Below, in pieces: positions 21,344-30,946 of a DNA stretch of 64,000 bases. Source of the DNA: Bacteroidota bacterium (GTDB lineage Bacteria > Bacteroidota > Bacteroidia > Chitinophagales > Chitinophagaceae); assembly GCA_016715505.1 (NCBI GenBank), contig JADJZY010000006.1:62001-126000 (forward strand), given 5' to 3'. The number at the start of each line of letters is the position of its first letter. Within the stretch, counting starts at the first letter, position 1. The notes beneath the pieces were generated by a model. It was not told where the DNA came from, did not search any database, and saw nothing but the letters and a program-made list of their open reading frames with translations. Made by a program: the position numbers and the translations under genes.

Positions 21344-23584
21344 ATGATCGTCACGGATAAATACTTACTTTCAGAGGAGGAAGAGAAGAAACTTATTTTA
21401 AGAGAGTATCGTGGTTTGCTTCGACAACTTAAACACCGATTAAAGAAAGGAGATAAAAAACTGGTACGTCGCGCTTTTGAAGTTGCTGCAGATGCGCACA
21501 AACACATGCGACGTAAATCGGGCGAGCCTTACATTTTACATCCTCTGGCAGTTGCCCGTATCGTGGTCGAAGAGATAGGCTTGGGCGTTACTTCCGTTAT
21601 TTGTGCATTGCTTCACGATACAGTTGAAGATACTGAAGTAACACTCAAAGAAATTGAGCTTGAATTTGGCTCAACACCTTCCAGAATTGTTGAAGGACTC
21701 ACTAAAATTTCGAATGTTGTAGAAACCAAGGACACGACTCAACAAGCCGAAAATTTCAAAAAAATCCTCCTCACGCTCGCCGATGATCCCAGGGTGATCT
21801 TGATAAAAATTGCCGATCGCTTGCATAATATGCGGACGCTCGAAAGTATGAGCCGCGACAAACAACTCAAAATTGCCAGCGAAACCTCATACCTCTATGC
21901 ACCTTTGGCTCACCGCTTAGGTTTATATGAAATTAAAACTGAAATGGAAGACCTCTGTTTGAAAATCACCGACAGAGAAGTGCATGATGAAATAGCCCAG
22001 AAGCTCAAAGATACCAAGCGCGAAAGGTCCCGATATATCAACGAGTTTATAAAACCCATTCGGGAGGAACTGGAAGTCAATCATTTCGATTTTGAAATTT
22101 ATGGCCGGCCTAAATCCATTCATTCGATTTGGAATAAAATGCGAACCAAGCATGTCACTTTTGAGGAGGTGTATGATTTATTCGCTATACGCATCATCTT
22201 AAAAACGGAACATGAGAAAGAAGATTGTTGGAAAGTTTTTTCTTTAATTACCAACCACTATCAGCACAGTGTTGAACGATTGCGTGATTGGGTGAGTACG
22301 CCAAAAAGTAATGGCTATGAAGCACTTCACACTACCGTAATGGGGCCGGGTGGTAAATGGGTAGAAGTGCAGATTCGTACGGAGCGAATGAATGATATCG
22401 CTGAAAAAGGCCTTGCCGCTCACTGGAAGTACAAGGAAGGTGGAAATGCCACAGAATCTAAACTGGACGATTGGTTAAAAAATATTCGTGAACTCTTGCA
22501 GAATCCGGACAGCAATGCCATGGATTTTATTCAGGATTTGAAAAAGGATATTTTTCTGGATGAAATTTATACCTACACGCCCAATGGCGATATGCGTATT
22601 TTGCCGAGCGGATCAACAGCCCTCGATTTTGCTTTTAGCATTCACTCCGAATTAGGCAAAACTTGTATTGGTGCTAAAGTGAATTATAAACTGGTTCCAA
22701 TCAGTCATGTATTGCGCAATGCGGACCAAATTGAAATCATTACATCGAAAAAACAAAAACCCAATGATGACTGGTTAAAGTTTGTGGTAACGGCCAAAGC
22801 AAGATCCAGGATAAAATATTATTTAAAAGAAGAAAAGAGAATCAAAGCCCAGGATGGTAAGGAAATTCTTAGCCGCAAACTGGACCATCTCAAAGTGCCT
22901 GCAAGTCAACAGAACCTCTTTGAAATCGCTAACTTTTTTCACTACCATTCACCAACCGACTTATTATACTCCATTGCAATTGGTGGTTTTGATGTTCGGG
23001 AACTGAGTCAGTTTAGCGTTCACGGCGATCGCCTCATTGCTCCGGAACAGCCTAAAAGGGAAGAACCTCTACCTGAAAATGAGGAACAACTCGGTCGGAA
23101 TATTCCGGCTAAAGGTTACGAGTTAGTGATATTTGGCGAAAGTGCCGATCGGATCCAATATAAATTGGCGAATTGTTGTCAGCCTATACCTGGCGATGAT
23201 GTGTTTGGATTTATCACGGCCAGTGAAGGACTCAAAATCCATCGAACGAATTGCCCGAATGCAGCAACCTTATTAGCCAATTACGGGCATCGGGTGGTTA
23301 AAGCCAAATGGGCCAAGAATAAAGAAATATCTTTTCTTACCGGGGTTAAAATCAATGGATTGGATGATGTTGGTGTAATTCATAAAATTACCAATGTGGT
23401 GTCCGGAGAATTGCGGATGAATATGCGCAGCATGAGTATTGATTCAAAAGATGGAATTTTCGAGGGAACCATCATGGTATTTGTGAATCATAAAGAAGAG
23501 CTGGATGAACTTTGTCATCGACTCGAAAGTTTGAACGGCATCAATAAAGTTACCCGTCTCGATATGGAGCCTACTCAAAATTAA
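21344..23584 (+). CDS. rsh: Bifunctional (p)ppGpp synthetase/hydrolase (RelA/SpoT homologue)
   Basis: A 746-residue long-RSH enzyme. The hydrolase HD domain carries ALLHDTVEDT (His91-Asp92). The synthetase domain follows with YGRPKSIHSIWNKM (about 256-269), SNGYEALHTTVMGP and EVQIRT. A TGS domain begins near DEIYTYTPNGD (about 405), a helical/Cys-rich region contains LANCCQPIPGDDVFGFIT (about 610), and a C-terminal ACT domain spans about 665-740. Both active sites look intact, so it should make and degrade the stringent-response alarmone. It is monocistronic and is divergent from rsmI. Confidence 0.95.
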   Translation: MIVTDKYLLSEEEEKKLILREYRGLLRQLKHRLKKGDKKLVRRAFEVAADAHKHMRRKSGEPYILHPLAVARIVVEEIGLGVTSVICALLHDTVEDTEVTLKEIELEFGSTPSRIVEGLTKISNVVETKDTTQQAENFKKILLTLADDPRVILIKIADRLHNMRTLESMSRDKQLKIASETSYLYAPLAHRLGLYEIKTEMEDLCLKITDREVHDEIAQKLKDTKRERSRYINEFIKPIREELEVNHFDFEIYGRPKSIHSIWNKMRTKHVTFEEVYDLFAIRIILKTEHEKEDCWKVFSLITNHYQHSVERLRDWVSTPKSNGYEALHTTVMGPGGKWVEVQIRTERMNDIAEKGLAAHWKYKEGGNATESKLDDWLKNIRELLQNPDSNAMDFIQDLKKDIFLDEIYTYTPNGDMRILPSGSTALDFAFSIHSELGKTCIGAKVNYKLVPISHVLRNADQIEIITSKKQKPNDDWLKFVVTAKARSRIKYYLKEEKRIKAQDGKEILSRKLDHLKVPASQQNLFEIANFFHYHSPTDLLYSIAIGGFDVRELSQFSVHGDRLIAPEQPKREEPLPENEEQLGRNIPAKGYELVIFGESADRIQYKLANCCQPIPGDDVFGFITASEGLKIHRTNCPNAATLLANYGHRVVKAKWAKNKEISFLTGVKINGLDDVGVIHKITNVVSGELRMNMRSMSIDSKDGIFEGTIMVFVNHKEELDELCHRLESLNGINKVTRLDMEPTQN

Positions 23585-23602
23585 ATGCGCACTGTTTTTT
23601 GA

Positions 23603-24715
23603 TTATTGCTTTTTATTCATTTCAAAATTCGCAATCAATGGAAAATGATCCGAAAAAGTTTCAGGGTCAATTCGAAAGGCTTTCACATTTATTTTTTCCG
23701 AGCAAAATATATAGTCGATTCGCAATAATGGAATACGCTGATTAAATGTCGCACCCAGGCCTTTGCCTTTTTTCAAGAAAGCATCCTGCAGTCGGTTTCT
23801 AATTTTAAAGTAAACATATGAACTGGGTATATCATTCAAATCGCCGCAAATGATGACGGGATGTTTACTTTTACTCACCAATTTAGAAACCTGAGTAGCC
23901 TCTAATCCGCGATTAATACTACTACGTTCCAGTTTGGAATAAATAGCCTTGGTTTTACTGAATGCATCATTCGAATTATTTTCTGTTTCTCCGGTGGTTA
24001 CAAACTGTGTTTCGGCCGCATCAAAACGATTGGATTTTAAATGTAAATTGAAAACACTGATGGTATCTTGATTGATTAAAATATCGGCCTGCTGCAAAAG
24101 GTTATTTCCACGTGCGTCAATATCATGCCCTTGATGATAAATAATCGGATGGTGCGAAAATATCACATGCCCCCATTTGCCTCTTTTGTTTTCGTTTACC
24201 GGACATTCAGCAGCATATTCATAACCACATGCTTCGCGGATTGCCCGCAAATTATCAACCCCCACGGAGTCGTTTCCATTATAAAACTCCTGTAAACAAA
24301 GAATGGATGGATTTAATTTTCTGAAATAATCAATCATTTGATTTCTAGTATCCGCCTTGCCGCTCCAATGGTATAAATCCAGGAGGCGAACATTATAACT
24401 GGCAAAACTAAAATGTCCCGAAGTGCTAAAATCCTGTTTGCAGAAATAGTGTCCGCCCATCAATACGCTGAATACTTTCCAGGAGATCACAATGGCCGAA
24501 AATGGAATGAGAATAAAAAAGTACTTGCGAGCCATCAACCAAAAGAAAATAAAAAATAAGTTGATCAAGGCCAAAACCGGAGTCATTAGTCCTAAAATTC
24601 CAATGATGCTTTGTTCGAATGGATTGATATTTGGAATCACCCGGCTAATACCCAATCCAACCGCTGAAATAATACTCAGCAGCAGGAACGAATATTTAAA
24701 AAGTGCCCTGATCAT
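23603..24715 (-). CDS. Membrane-anchored endonuclease/exonuclease/phosphatase-family protein
   Basis: A 370-residue protein with about three N-terminal transmembrane segments (residues 5-85) and a C-terminal EEP (DNase I-like) domain. The catalytic pattern is seen: LCLQEFYNG with the metal-binding Glu, ICGDLNDIPSS with the Asp-x-Asn, IDYIFCS, and SDHFPLIANFE with the final Asp-His. The substrate (nucleic acid, lipid or other phosphodiester) cannot be told. Its start overlaps the end of the upstream rhomboid by 4 bases, so it is the last gene of a three-gene operon. Confidence 0.85.
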   Translation of the reverse strand: MIRALFKYSFLLLSIISAVGLGISRVIPNINPFEQSIIGILGLMTPVLALINLFFIFFWLMARKYFFILIPFSAIVISWKVFSVLMGGHYFCKQDFSTSGHFSFASYNVRLLDLYHWSGKADTRNQMIDYFRKLNPSILCLQEFYNGNDSVGVDNLRAIREACGYEYAAECPVNENKRGKWGHVIFSHHPIIYHQGHDIDARGNNLLQQADILINQDTISVFNLHLKSNRFDAAETQFVTTGETENNSNDAFSKTKAIYSKLERSSINRGLEATQVSKLVSKSKHPVIICGDLNDIPSSYVYFKIRNRLQDAFLKKGKGLGATFNQRIPLLRIDYIFCSEKINVKAFRIDPETFSDHFPLIANFEMNKKQ

Positions 24716-25587
24716 GATTGTCGACTATATTCTTCCAATATTTTTTTCTCCTGATTATTCAGTGCATCGATTCCCTCGGCATGAATTTTTTCAAGAATAC
24801 GATCAATGGCAGCTTGTTGCATATGTATTACTTTAAACGAAGCTGTTGATTTTTTTGTTCGAACATCTTTCGTTAAAAAGTTGGCATTATTTCCCGCATA
24901 TCCCGCTATGCCTTTCAGGAATCGCGTAAAGGCATCAAAATACCCATTCAAGACTTTCGTATACAATAATCCCGGAAGTAATCCAGCCGCAAAATAAATG
25001 AGCATGCCTACATGTGTAAATCCTATTTGTAAAAGCTGAAGCAGCACAAAGATGGACGCCATCACCCATATCGGAATACCTTTTTCGATAATCATCCAAA
25101 AACGATATTGGGGTCTGTAGCTTATTGTTGCTCCCATCACGGCCCAGATAGCCGCTTGAGATCCGGTGAAATCTGCGGAAAGAGGAGTTGACTGAAATTG
25201 ACTATAAGTAATCAATGCAATCGCGCCCATGAGTCCGCCTGTGATAAAAATTGGAATCACCCGGTAAGAACCTTTCAGATCTTCAAGTACGCTGCCAAAC
25301 ACCCAGAGCCATATCATGTTGGCGAGTAAACGCAAAAAACTACTATCCATAAACATATGGGTAATTAAAACCCAAAATTTCTTGAGCGTTATAGGCCAAT
25401 TAGCGCCCAGAGAAATCCATTGCCAGAAATTTTGTTGAAAGTCCTGAATGTCTTTGCCACCAATCAAAAATGTTATACGGATAAAATGAATCATCACGTA
25501 GAATAAACTGCAAATGGCAATGAGCTTAATCAGGTCACTTTTTACCAGATATTGAATCGCGTTTTGTCTGTTTGATTTGTTTATCAT
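24712..25587 (-). CDS. Rhomboid-family membrane protein with altered motifs
   Basis: A 291-residue protein with six or so transmembrane segments in the rhomboid arrangement. The usual HxxxN motif of TM2 reads RLLANM (Arg in place of His), and the active-site GxSG reads TGSQ, which keeps the Ser. The partner His is seen in FTHVGMLIYF. It could be a weak protease or a pseudo-protease. It overlaps the upstream rhomboid by 4 bases and the downstream EEP gene by 4 bases, so the three are translationally coupled. Confidence 0.8.
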   Translation of the reverse strand: MINKSNRQNAIQYLVKSDLIKLIAICSLFYVMIHFIRITFLIGGKDIQDFQQNFWQWISLGANWPITLKKFWVLITHMFMDSSFLRLLANMIWLWVFGSVLEDLKGSYRVIPIFITGGLMGAIALITYSQFQSTPLSADFTGSQAAIWAVMGATISYRPQYRFWMIIEKGIPIWVMASIFVLLQLLQIGFTHVGMLIYFAAGLLPGLLYTKVLNGYFDAFTRFLKGIAGYAGNNANFLTKDVRTKKSTASFKVIHMQQAAIDRILEKIHAEGIDALNNQEKKILEEYSRQS

Positions 25588-26447
25588 AAAGCGTTTTTGG
25601 TAAATTTATATCCCCACCATTTTAGTAATATCCATCCAAATATCATTCCACCCAAATGTGCGAAATGGGCAACATTGTCACCGGCGCTGTTTTGAATACC
25701 GGCATATAATTCGAAGAGGGCATAAAGTGCGACAAAATATTTGGCTTTCAAGGGGATAAAAAAGCCCAGTAAAATGACGCTCTCCGGAAAGAGAAATCCA
25801 AAGGCGAACAAGATGCCAAATACTGCACCGGATGCACCAACTGTCACCTGTGAAATTTTTAATTGATAAATTTCCTGCATAATAGATGCCGCTTCTCGCC
25901 GATACGAATCCGACATAGGATCTTCGGCCCATTTATTTTTGAAATCGAGTAAATAGGTTCCGAGATTGGTACTACCGTCATATCCATTTTGAGAAAGGTA
26001 AACGCTAAATTGTTTGAAGGTTGGGTTCTCTTTAAAATCAATCAGATAACTGTGTGCAATATTAAATTCATAGGTCAATACCCCTAAATGCAAGGCCGCA
26101 GCACCCAATCCACAGATCAGGTAAAAAATCAGGAACTTCTTTGGTGAAAGGTATTGCTCGAGCACCGACCCAAACATCCATAACGCGAACATGTTTGAGA
26201 AAAGATGCATAAATCCCGCTTCGTAATCGGGCTTTTCGCCGCCTACATCGCCATGCATAAACATGGAACTGAGTGGCTGCCAAATGCGGAATTTTCCTGA
26301 ATCCCAATGGTGAAGTCCCAAATATTCACTCAAATCGATGCCCTGTTGCCCCAAAACGATGGTGGCAAAAAACACAAGTACATTAATAATCATGAGGTTT
26401 TTGACAATTGCAGGAAGCACTTCGAAACGCTGAGGCCGGTATTGCAT
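25584..26447 (-). CDS. Rhomboid-family intramembrane serine protease
   Basis: A 287-residue rhomboid with canonical motifs: HLFSNMFALW in TM2, GASGAVFGIL carrying the nucleophile Ser in TM4, and AHFAHLGGMIFG with the catalytic His in TM6. Between TM3 and TM4 there is an extra soluble loop of about 75 residues. It should cleave substrates within the membrane; the substrate is unknown. It is the first gene of the operon. Confidence 0.9.
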   Translation of the reverse strand: MQYRPQRFEVLPAIVKNLMIINVLVFFATIVLGQQGIDLSEYLGLHHWDSGKFRIWQPLSSMFMHGDVGGEKPDYEAGFMHLFSNMFALWMFGSVLEQYLSPKKFLIFYLICGLGAAALHLGVLTYEFNIAHSYLIDFKENPTFKQFSVYLSQNGYDGSTNLGTYLLDFKNKWAEDPMSDSYRREAASIMQEIYQLKISQVTVGASGAVFGILFAFGFLFPESVILLGFFIPLKAKYFVALYALFELYAGIQNSAGDNVAHFAHLGGMIFGWILLKWWGYKFTKNAL

Positions 26448-26622
26448 ATTGGCAAATGTACGATTCCTGATAATTGGCGGTGGTTTCGATTTTTCGTTGA
26501 TGTATCCAGAGACGAACTGAAGAAGTGCTGAAATGCCCTGAAATCCGCTATTGTTCCGTGTGGTTTGCCAACATATTGGGCAATTATAACATTTATTTAT
26601 GCATACAGCCGAAGGGATGATA

Positions 26623-26630
26623 TATATTTG
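26623..26630 (+). promoter_or_regulatory. Putative -7 box for bamD (very short leader)
   Basis: TATATTTG at 26623-26630 matches TAnnTTTG and ends 8 bases before the ATG at 26639. Transcription would begin about 2-5 bases before the start codon, so the message may be leaderless. No upstream TTG at the usual distance was found. Confidence 0.45.
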
Positions 26631-26638
26631 TGCCCCTC

Positions 26639-27442
26639 ATGATTCGCGCTTTTTTAACCATACTCCTTGTTGCCATTTTTGCAGTTTCCTGTACCAGTAA
26701 GTTTGAAAAAATTCAAAAAAGCCGCGATTATGAATACAAATTGCAAAAAGCGAATGAATATTACGACAAAAAGCAGTTTGCTAAAGCCAACACCTTGTAT
26801 GAAGAATTGTTGACGATTTTTAAGGGAACCAAAAGTTTCGAGGGGCTTTATTATAAATATGCCTATACGTTTTACTACGATAAAAACTATCTAGCGGCCT
26901 CTTATCACTTTAAAAATTTTGCTGATCTTTTTCCAAAATCTGCGAATGCGGAAGAATGTGAGTACCTGAATTGCCTGTGTTTGTTCAATATGTCGCCCGA
27001 TTATACCCTCGATCAGACCAATACAATCAAGGCCATTGGTGAAACACAGTCTTTCTTAAATGCCAATCCGCAGTCAAAAAGGGTGAAAGAAGCGAATAAA
27101 CTCATAGACCGCGCCAGAGAAAAATTAGAAAAAAGAGACAATTATAGCGCCTATTTATATTATAAAATTTCTGAATATAAGGCTGCTGCAGTGGCTTATG
27201 AGCAAATCATGCGCAAATACCCGGATTCTCCGAATGAAGAGTATTATCAAATGATGATTGCCAAGGCCAGTTATAAATATGCGGAGAATAGTATTCCCGA
27301 AAAACAGGAAGAACGCTTTCTCCGGTCCATGTCCGATTGTGCGGATTTTATCACTAAATTTCCAAAAAGCCGCTACAGAAGTGAAATAGAGAAAATAAAT
27401 GCCTTATCTTCGCAGTCCCTTAAAAAATTGGCTAAACAATGA
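26639..27442 (+). CDS. bamD: Outer membrane protein assembly factor BamD
   Basis: About 267 residues. The ATG at 26639 is preferred over GTG at 26630 because it begins the lipoprotein signal MIRAFLTILLVAIFAVSC directly. The mature part is a string of TPR helices with the family pattern (YDKKQFAKANTLYEEL, YKYAYTFYYDKNYLAASYHFKNF, FPKS...E). BamD is the essential lipoprotein partner of BamA in outer-membrane barrel insertion. Its stop codon overlaps the start of rpoZ (ATGA), as expected for the conserved Bacteroidota cluster bamD-rpoZ-coaBC. Confidence 0.92.
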   Translation: MIRAFLTILLVAIFAVSCTSKFEKIQKSRDYEYKLQKANEYYDKKQFAKANTLYEELLTIFKGTKSFEGLYYKYAYTFYYDKNYLAASYHFKNFADLFPKSANAEECEYLNCLCLFNMSPDYTLDQTNTIKAIGETQSFLNANPQSKRVKEANKLIDRAREKLEKRDNYSAYLYYKISEYKAAAVAYEQIMRKYPDSPNEEYYQMMIAKASYKYAENSIPEKQEERFLRSMSDCADFITKFPKSRYRSEIEKINALSSQSLKKLAKQ

Positions 27443-27767
27443 CCACAAAAAAACTTTTGATTAATACGACGAATCCGACCATTGAAGCACGTGATTTATC
27501 CTTGATTCAGGCTAAAACCGGAAATCTGTATCAGTCCATCGCGTTGCGGCAAAAAGGGCGAATCAAATCAATACCAAAATCAAAGACGAGTTACATCGTA
27601 AATTAGAAGAATTTGGTAGTTTGACCGATAATCTTGAAGAAATCAACGAAAACAAAGAGCAAATCGAAATTTCACGATTTTATGAGCGAATGGCAAATCC
27701 TTCTATTCAGGCCACTCACGAACTCCTGAATGATAAAATCTATTACAAGAAGCGCGAAGAAATTTAA
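27439..27767 (+). CDS. rpoZ: RNA polymerase omega subunit homologue (frameshifted)
   Basis: The ATG at 27439 overlaps the bamD stop. The frame reads ARDLSLIQAKTGNLYQSIA and then hits a wrong frame near 27547 that ends at 27606. Adding one base near 27546-27549 (GG read as G) continues as AKRANQINTKIKDELHRK, LEEFGSLTDNLEE, KEQIEISRFYERM and NDKIYYKKREEI to a stop at 27765-27767. The complete product is about 109 residues, the normal size for the Bacteroidota RpoZ-like protein. The position between bamD and coaBC supports the call. Both halves are too short to be seen as long open frames. Confidence 0.88.
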
Positions 27768-27821
27768 TCTTACGTTTCACTAGCCGTCCTTTTTTTTAAC
27801 CTACTACCCCCCGCAAATACC

Positions 27822-28241
27822 ATGAAGGTATTAAAGCTTCCGTTTACCCATAAACTGAATATTCGGACTTCTTCACGAGCACCCTATTTACTGGAGTTGC
27901 CCTATTCCGAAAAAATTCTCAATCACCTCAATACCATTCACGGTTCGGCCTCTTACGCCCTTGCTGAAATAAGTAGTGGTTATTTTTTAAATACACGATT
28001 TGCAGATATTGCCGATCAAACGATTCCGATCCTCCGCGAATCAAGGGTGAAATATAAAATTGCCGGGCAAAGTTCCTTGTATTCTAAAGTTCAATTGAAA
28101 GACATGAGTGAAGAGGATGTATTGATTCAACTCAAATTCAAACGAAAAATACTCATTACCCTGCTTGTGAAACTGTATAATGAAGATCAAAAGCTGGTCC
28201 TTTCAGCTGAATTTGATTGGTTTATTACTTTGCCTAGATAG
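27822..28241 (+). CDS. Hotdog-fold protein (DUF4442/PaaI-like thioesterase)
   Basis: A 139-residue protein with a central IHGSASYALAEISSGYFL segment that matches the long hotdog helix and its active-site region in DUF4442/PaaI-like thioesterases, followed by beta strands. It could hydrolyse an acyl-CoA or be an inactive relative. It sits between rpoZ and coaBC, where many Bacteroidota have nothing, in the same direction. Confidence 0.65.
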   Translation: MKVLKLPFTHKLNIRTSSRAPYLLELPYSEKILNHLNTIHGSASYALAEISSGYFLNTRFADIADQTIPILRESRVKYKIAGQSSLYSKVQLKDMSEEDVLIQLKFKRKILITLLVKLYNEDQKLVLSAEFDWFITLPR

Positions 28242-28349
28242 GTCGGAGCTGAACAAATCATTAAGGTTTCAGTATATCAAAGCCCTCTATAAAACGTACC
28301 CCCTGGCAATGTCATCGTTACTCCCGAAAAAGTTGTTTCTTTGTTGTTC

Positions 28350-29556
28350 ATGGAGGGTAAAAAAATATTGATAGGAATCAGTGGTAGTATTGCTGCGTTT
28401 TAAAATTCCAATTCTTGTGCGTATGCTCATTCGAAGTGGTGCAGTGGTAAAAATTATCATGACGCCTGCTGCCCGTTCCTTTGTGTCACCCCTTGTACTG
28501 GAAACATTAAGTAAAAACAAAGTTTTGCATTCTATCAGCGAAGAGTCTGAATGGGCAAACCATGTCATGCTCGGAAGATGGGCTGATTTGTTTTTATTGG
28601 CTCCTGCTTCTTGTAATACCCTGGCTAAACTTGCTCACGGACATTGCGATAATTTATTGTTGGCAGTTTTGTTGTCTGCTGTTTGCCCGGTCGTCATTGC
28701 ACCTGCCATGGATGAGGATATGTGGCATCATGCGACAACTCAAAAGAACTTAAAAACCTTGGCGGAGATTGGTTATCAGATGATGGAAGCAGAATACGGT
28801 GAGCTTGCGAGTGGACTAAGCGGCATGGGGCGTATGCCTGAACCGGAGACCATTTTCCAAACTTTATCAGCCCATTTTAAGGAAAAAGAAATTTTGAGCG
28901 GAAAAAAGGCCCTGGTAACAGCAGGTCCCACATACGAAAACATAGATCCTGTTCGTTTTATTGGAAATTATAGTTCAGGAAAGATGGGCGTCGCCATTGC
29001 AAAAAGATTGGCACATTTAGGTGCAAAGGTTGAATTGGTTTTAGGGCCTGTTCAATTAGAGGTTAGCCATCCAAATATTCGGGTGACCAAAGTTCGCAGC
29101 GCTGAACAAATGTTTGATGCCTGTATCAATATTTTTCCGGAATGTGAGTTTGCTATAATGAGTGCTGCCGTAGCTGATTATACACCGGAGTCGGTCGCTA
29201 ACGAAAAGATCAAAAAACAGGAAGGGAGTTTGCAAATTCAACTCAAGAAAACGAAAGATATTTTGAAACATTTGGGAACCCTGAAATCTCCCCAGCAAGT
29301 GCTCATTGGTTTTGCCCTTGAAAGCAAAGATGAAAAAGCCTATGCCATTCGTAAACTGAATGAAAAAAATGCAGATGCCATCGTGATGAATTCTATTCGT
29401 ACACCAGGTGCCGGTTTTGCTGTAGATACCAATCAGGTGACCATTTTCGAAAAAGATGGTGTTGAAACAGCTTATGAGTTGAAACCAAAAGAAGAAGTTG
29501 CACAAGATATCGTTGAAAAAATGCTTACCATTTACCGGCAAAAATTTATTGAATAG
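28350..29556 (+). CDS. coaBC: Bifunctional phosphopantothenoylcysteine decarboxylase/phosphopantothenate-cysteine ligase (frameshifted)
   Basis: The ATG at 28350 begins MEGKKILIGISGSIAA, the flavin-binding start of CoaC, then one extra T in the run at 28398-28401 makes a stop. The next frame continues with KIPILVRMLIRSG, LAPASCNTLAKLAHG and CPVVIAPAMDEDMW (decarboxylase). The ligase half begins near KKALVTAGPTYENIDPVRFIGNYSSGKMG and includes AAVADYTP and IGFALES. It makes 4'-phosphopantetheine from phosphopantothenate and cysteine, two steps in CoA synthesis. It belongs to the bamD-rpoZ-coaBC-DUF4835 cluster. Confidence 0.92.
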
Positions 29557-29559
29557 CCT

Positions 29560-30486
29560 ATGTCAATGATCAAAAATATTATTCTGATTTTTATAGGATT
29601 AAGTCCTGTGATGGGTTTTTCCCAGGAGTTTAACTGCAAAGCCATTGTAATTGCCGAACAAGTACAGGGTACAGATCCTCAGGTTTTTAAAACCCTCGAA
29701 CAAGCGTTATCCGATTTTGTCAATACCCGAAAGTGGACCAGTGAAACTTATCAAAACAAGGAAAAAATTGAATGTGTGTTTACACTCATTGTCAATAAAA
29801 CCATTGAGGGCGTCGAAGGTGGTTTCACAGGTAGATTATCCATTCAGGCAACAAGGCCGGTTTTTAATTCCACCTATACAACTTCCCTGGTGAACTATGT
29901 CGATAAGGACTTTGCATTCAGGTATGTTCAGTTTCAGCCCATTGAATTTAATGATAACCGCATAACCGGAAGTGATGCTTTGGTTTCCAATTTGCCGGCA
30001 GTCATTGCTTATTATTGCTACATCATTTTAGGTCTGGATTACGACAGTTTTGCCTTAAAAGGGGGTACTGATTATTTAACCCGTGCAATGAATATTGCAA
30101 ACAATGCCCCGGAACATAAGGCCATCAATGGATGGAAAGCCACCGAAAATCAACGAAACAGATTCTGGCTTATTGATCAAATGATGAACAATCGTTTTGC
30201 CGGCATGCGGGATGTGGTGTATAAATATCACCGCCTTGGATTGGATATGATGACTACGGATGCCGAGGCTTCGAGGAATACGATCAATGCTTTGTTTCCT
30301 CAACTGCAGCAAATCAATAACGAAAACCCATCCAGTATTTGGATGCAGTTTTTTTTCAATGCGAAAAGCGACGAGATTATTAACTTTCTGGCGTTGACAC
30401 CAATGAATGAAAAACAAAAATTAGTTCCAATTCTTTCGCAGTTGGATGTAAGCAATGCAGGAAAATATGCCAACTTACTTAAATAG
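29560..30486 (+). CDS. DUF4835-family secreted protein
   Basis: The signal peptide is MSMIKNIILIFIGLS... ending GFSQE. The sequence fits the DUF4835 family found next to coaBC in Bacteroidota (NKTIEGVEGGFTGRLSIQATRPVFNSTY is typical in character), with conserved FQPIEFND and LGLDYDSFALKGG. Some databases call this family T9SS protein PorD; I could not check that. It starts 3 bases after the coaBC stop. Confidence 0.8.
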   Translation: MSMIKNIILIFIGLSPVMGFSQEFNCKAIVIAEQVQGTDPQVFKTLEQALSDFVNTRKWTSETYQNKEKIECVFTLIVNKTIEGVEGGFTGRLSIQATRPVFNSTYTTSLVNYVDKDFAFRYVQFQPIEFNDNRITGSDALVSNLPAVIAYYCYIILGLDYDSFALKGGTDYLTRAMNIANNAPEHKAINGWKATENQRNRFWLIDQMMNNRFAGMRDVVYKYHRLGLDMMTTDAEASRNTINALFPQLQQINNENPSSIWMQFFFNAKSDEIINFLALTPMNEKQKLVPILSQLDVSNAGKYANLLK

Positions 30487-30946
30487 AATATTCGCCATAT
30501 TCCTGTATTCAGGTTGTTTTTTATTCATCGCATGTGGTACTAAGATGCCAAGCATTTCACCTGCAAAGATGAGTTCAATTTTAACCGACATGCACTTGGC
30601 TGATGCTTATGCCCAGTTTTCAACTTCAAAAGATTCTTTATCCCATGAAATTAAAAACCAGGATACTTTAAAATGGTCATATGCCCGGGTATTTCAAATA
30701 CACAAGGTATCCGAAAAGGAATTTAAAGACAACCTGAATTGGTATAAAAAACATCCCGATCTTTTGGATTCTGTCTATCGAAAAGTACTTTCCAGCCTTG
30801 CGATTTATCAGTTCAAGGGGGGGGTGGTTTTTCGCAGGAGTAGGGGTAGCCCGCACGTCGGGGCCCTGGACGATGACGCGAATTTGAAGTTAGAAGAGAA
30901 TCAGAAAAGCAATTATGAAGTTATGAAAATATGTGCATCTAAATGA
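30467..30946 (+). CDS. DUF4296-type lipoprotein with a repeat-derived C-terminus
   Basis: The start at 30467 or 30455 gives a lipoprotein signal ending LFIACG. Residues to about 115 fit DUF4296: ILTDMHLADAYA, LKWSYARVFQIHKVSEKEF and HPDLLDSVY. From about 30820 the frame changes character (8 G in a row, then an Arg/Gly-rich stretch) and lies within a repeat that has a relative at 45.7 kb. The last 40 or so residues are therefore not native. It overlaps the DUF4835 gene slightly. Confidence 0.65.
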   Translation: MPTYLNRIFAIFLYSGCFLFIACGTKMPSISPAKMSSILTDMHLADAYAQFSTSKDSLSHEIKNQDTLKWSYARVFQIHKVSEKEFKDNLNWYKKHPDLLDSVYRKVLSSLAIYQFKGGVVFRRSRGSPHVGALDDDANLKLEENQKSNYEVMKICASK

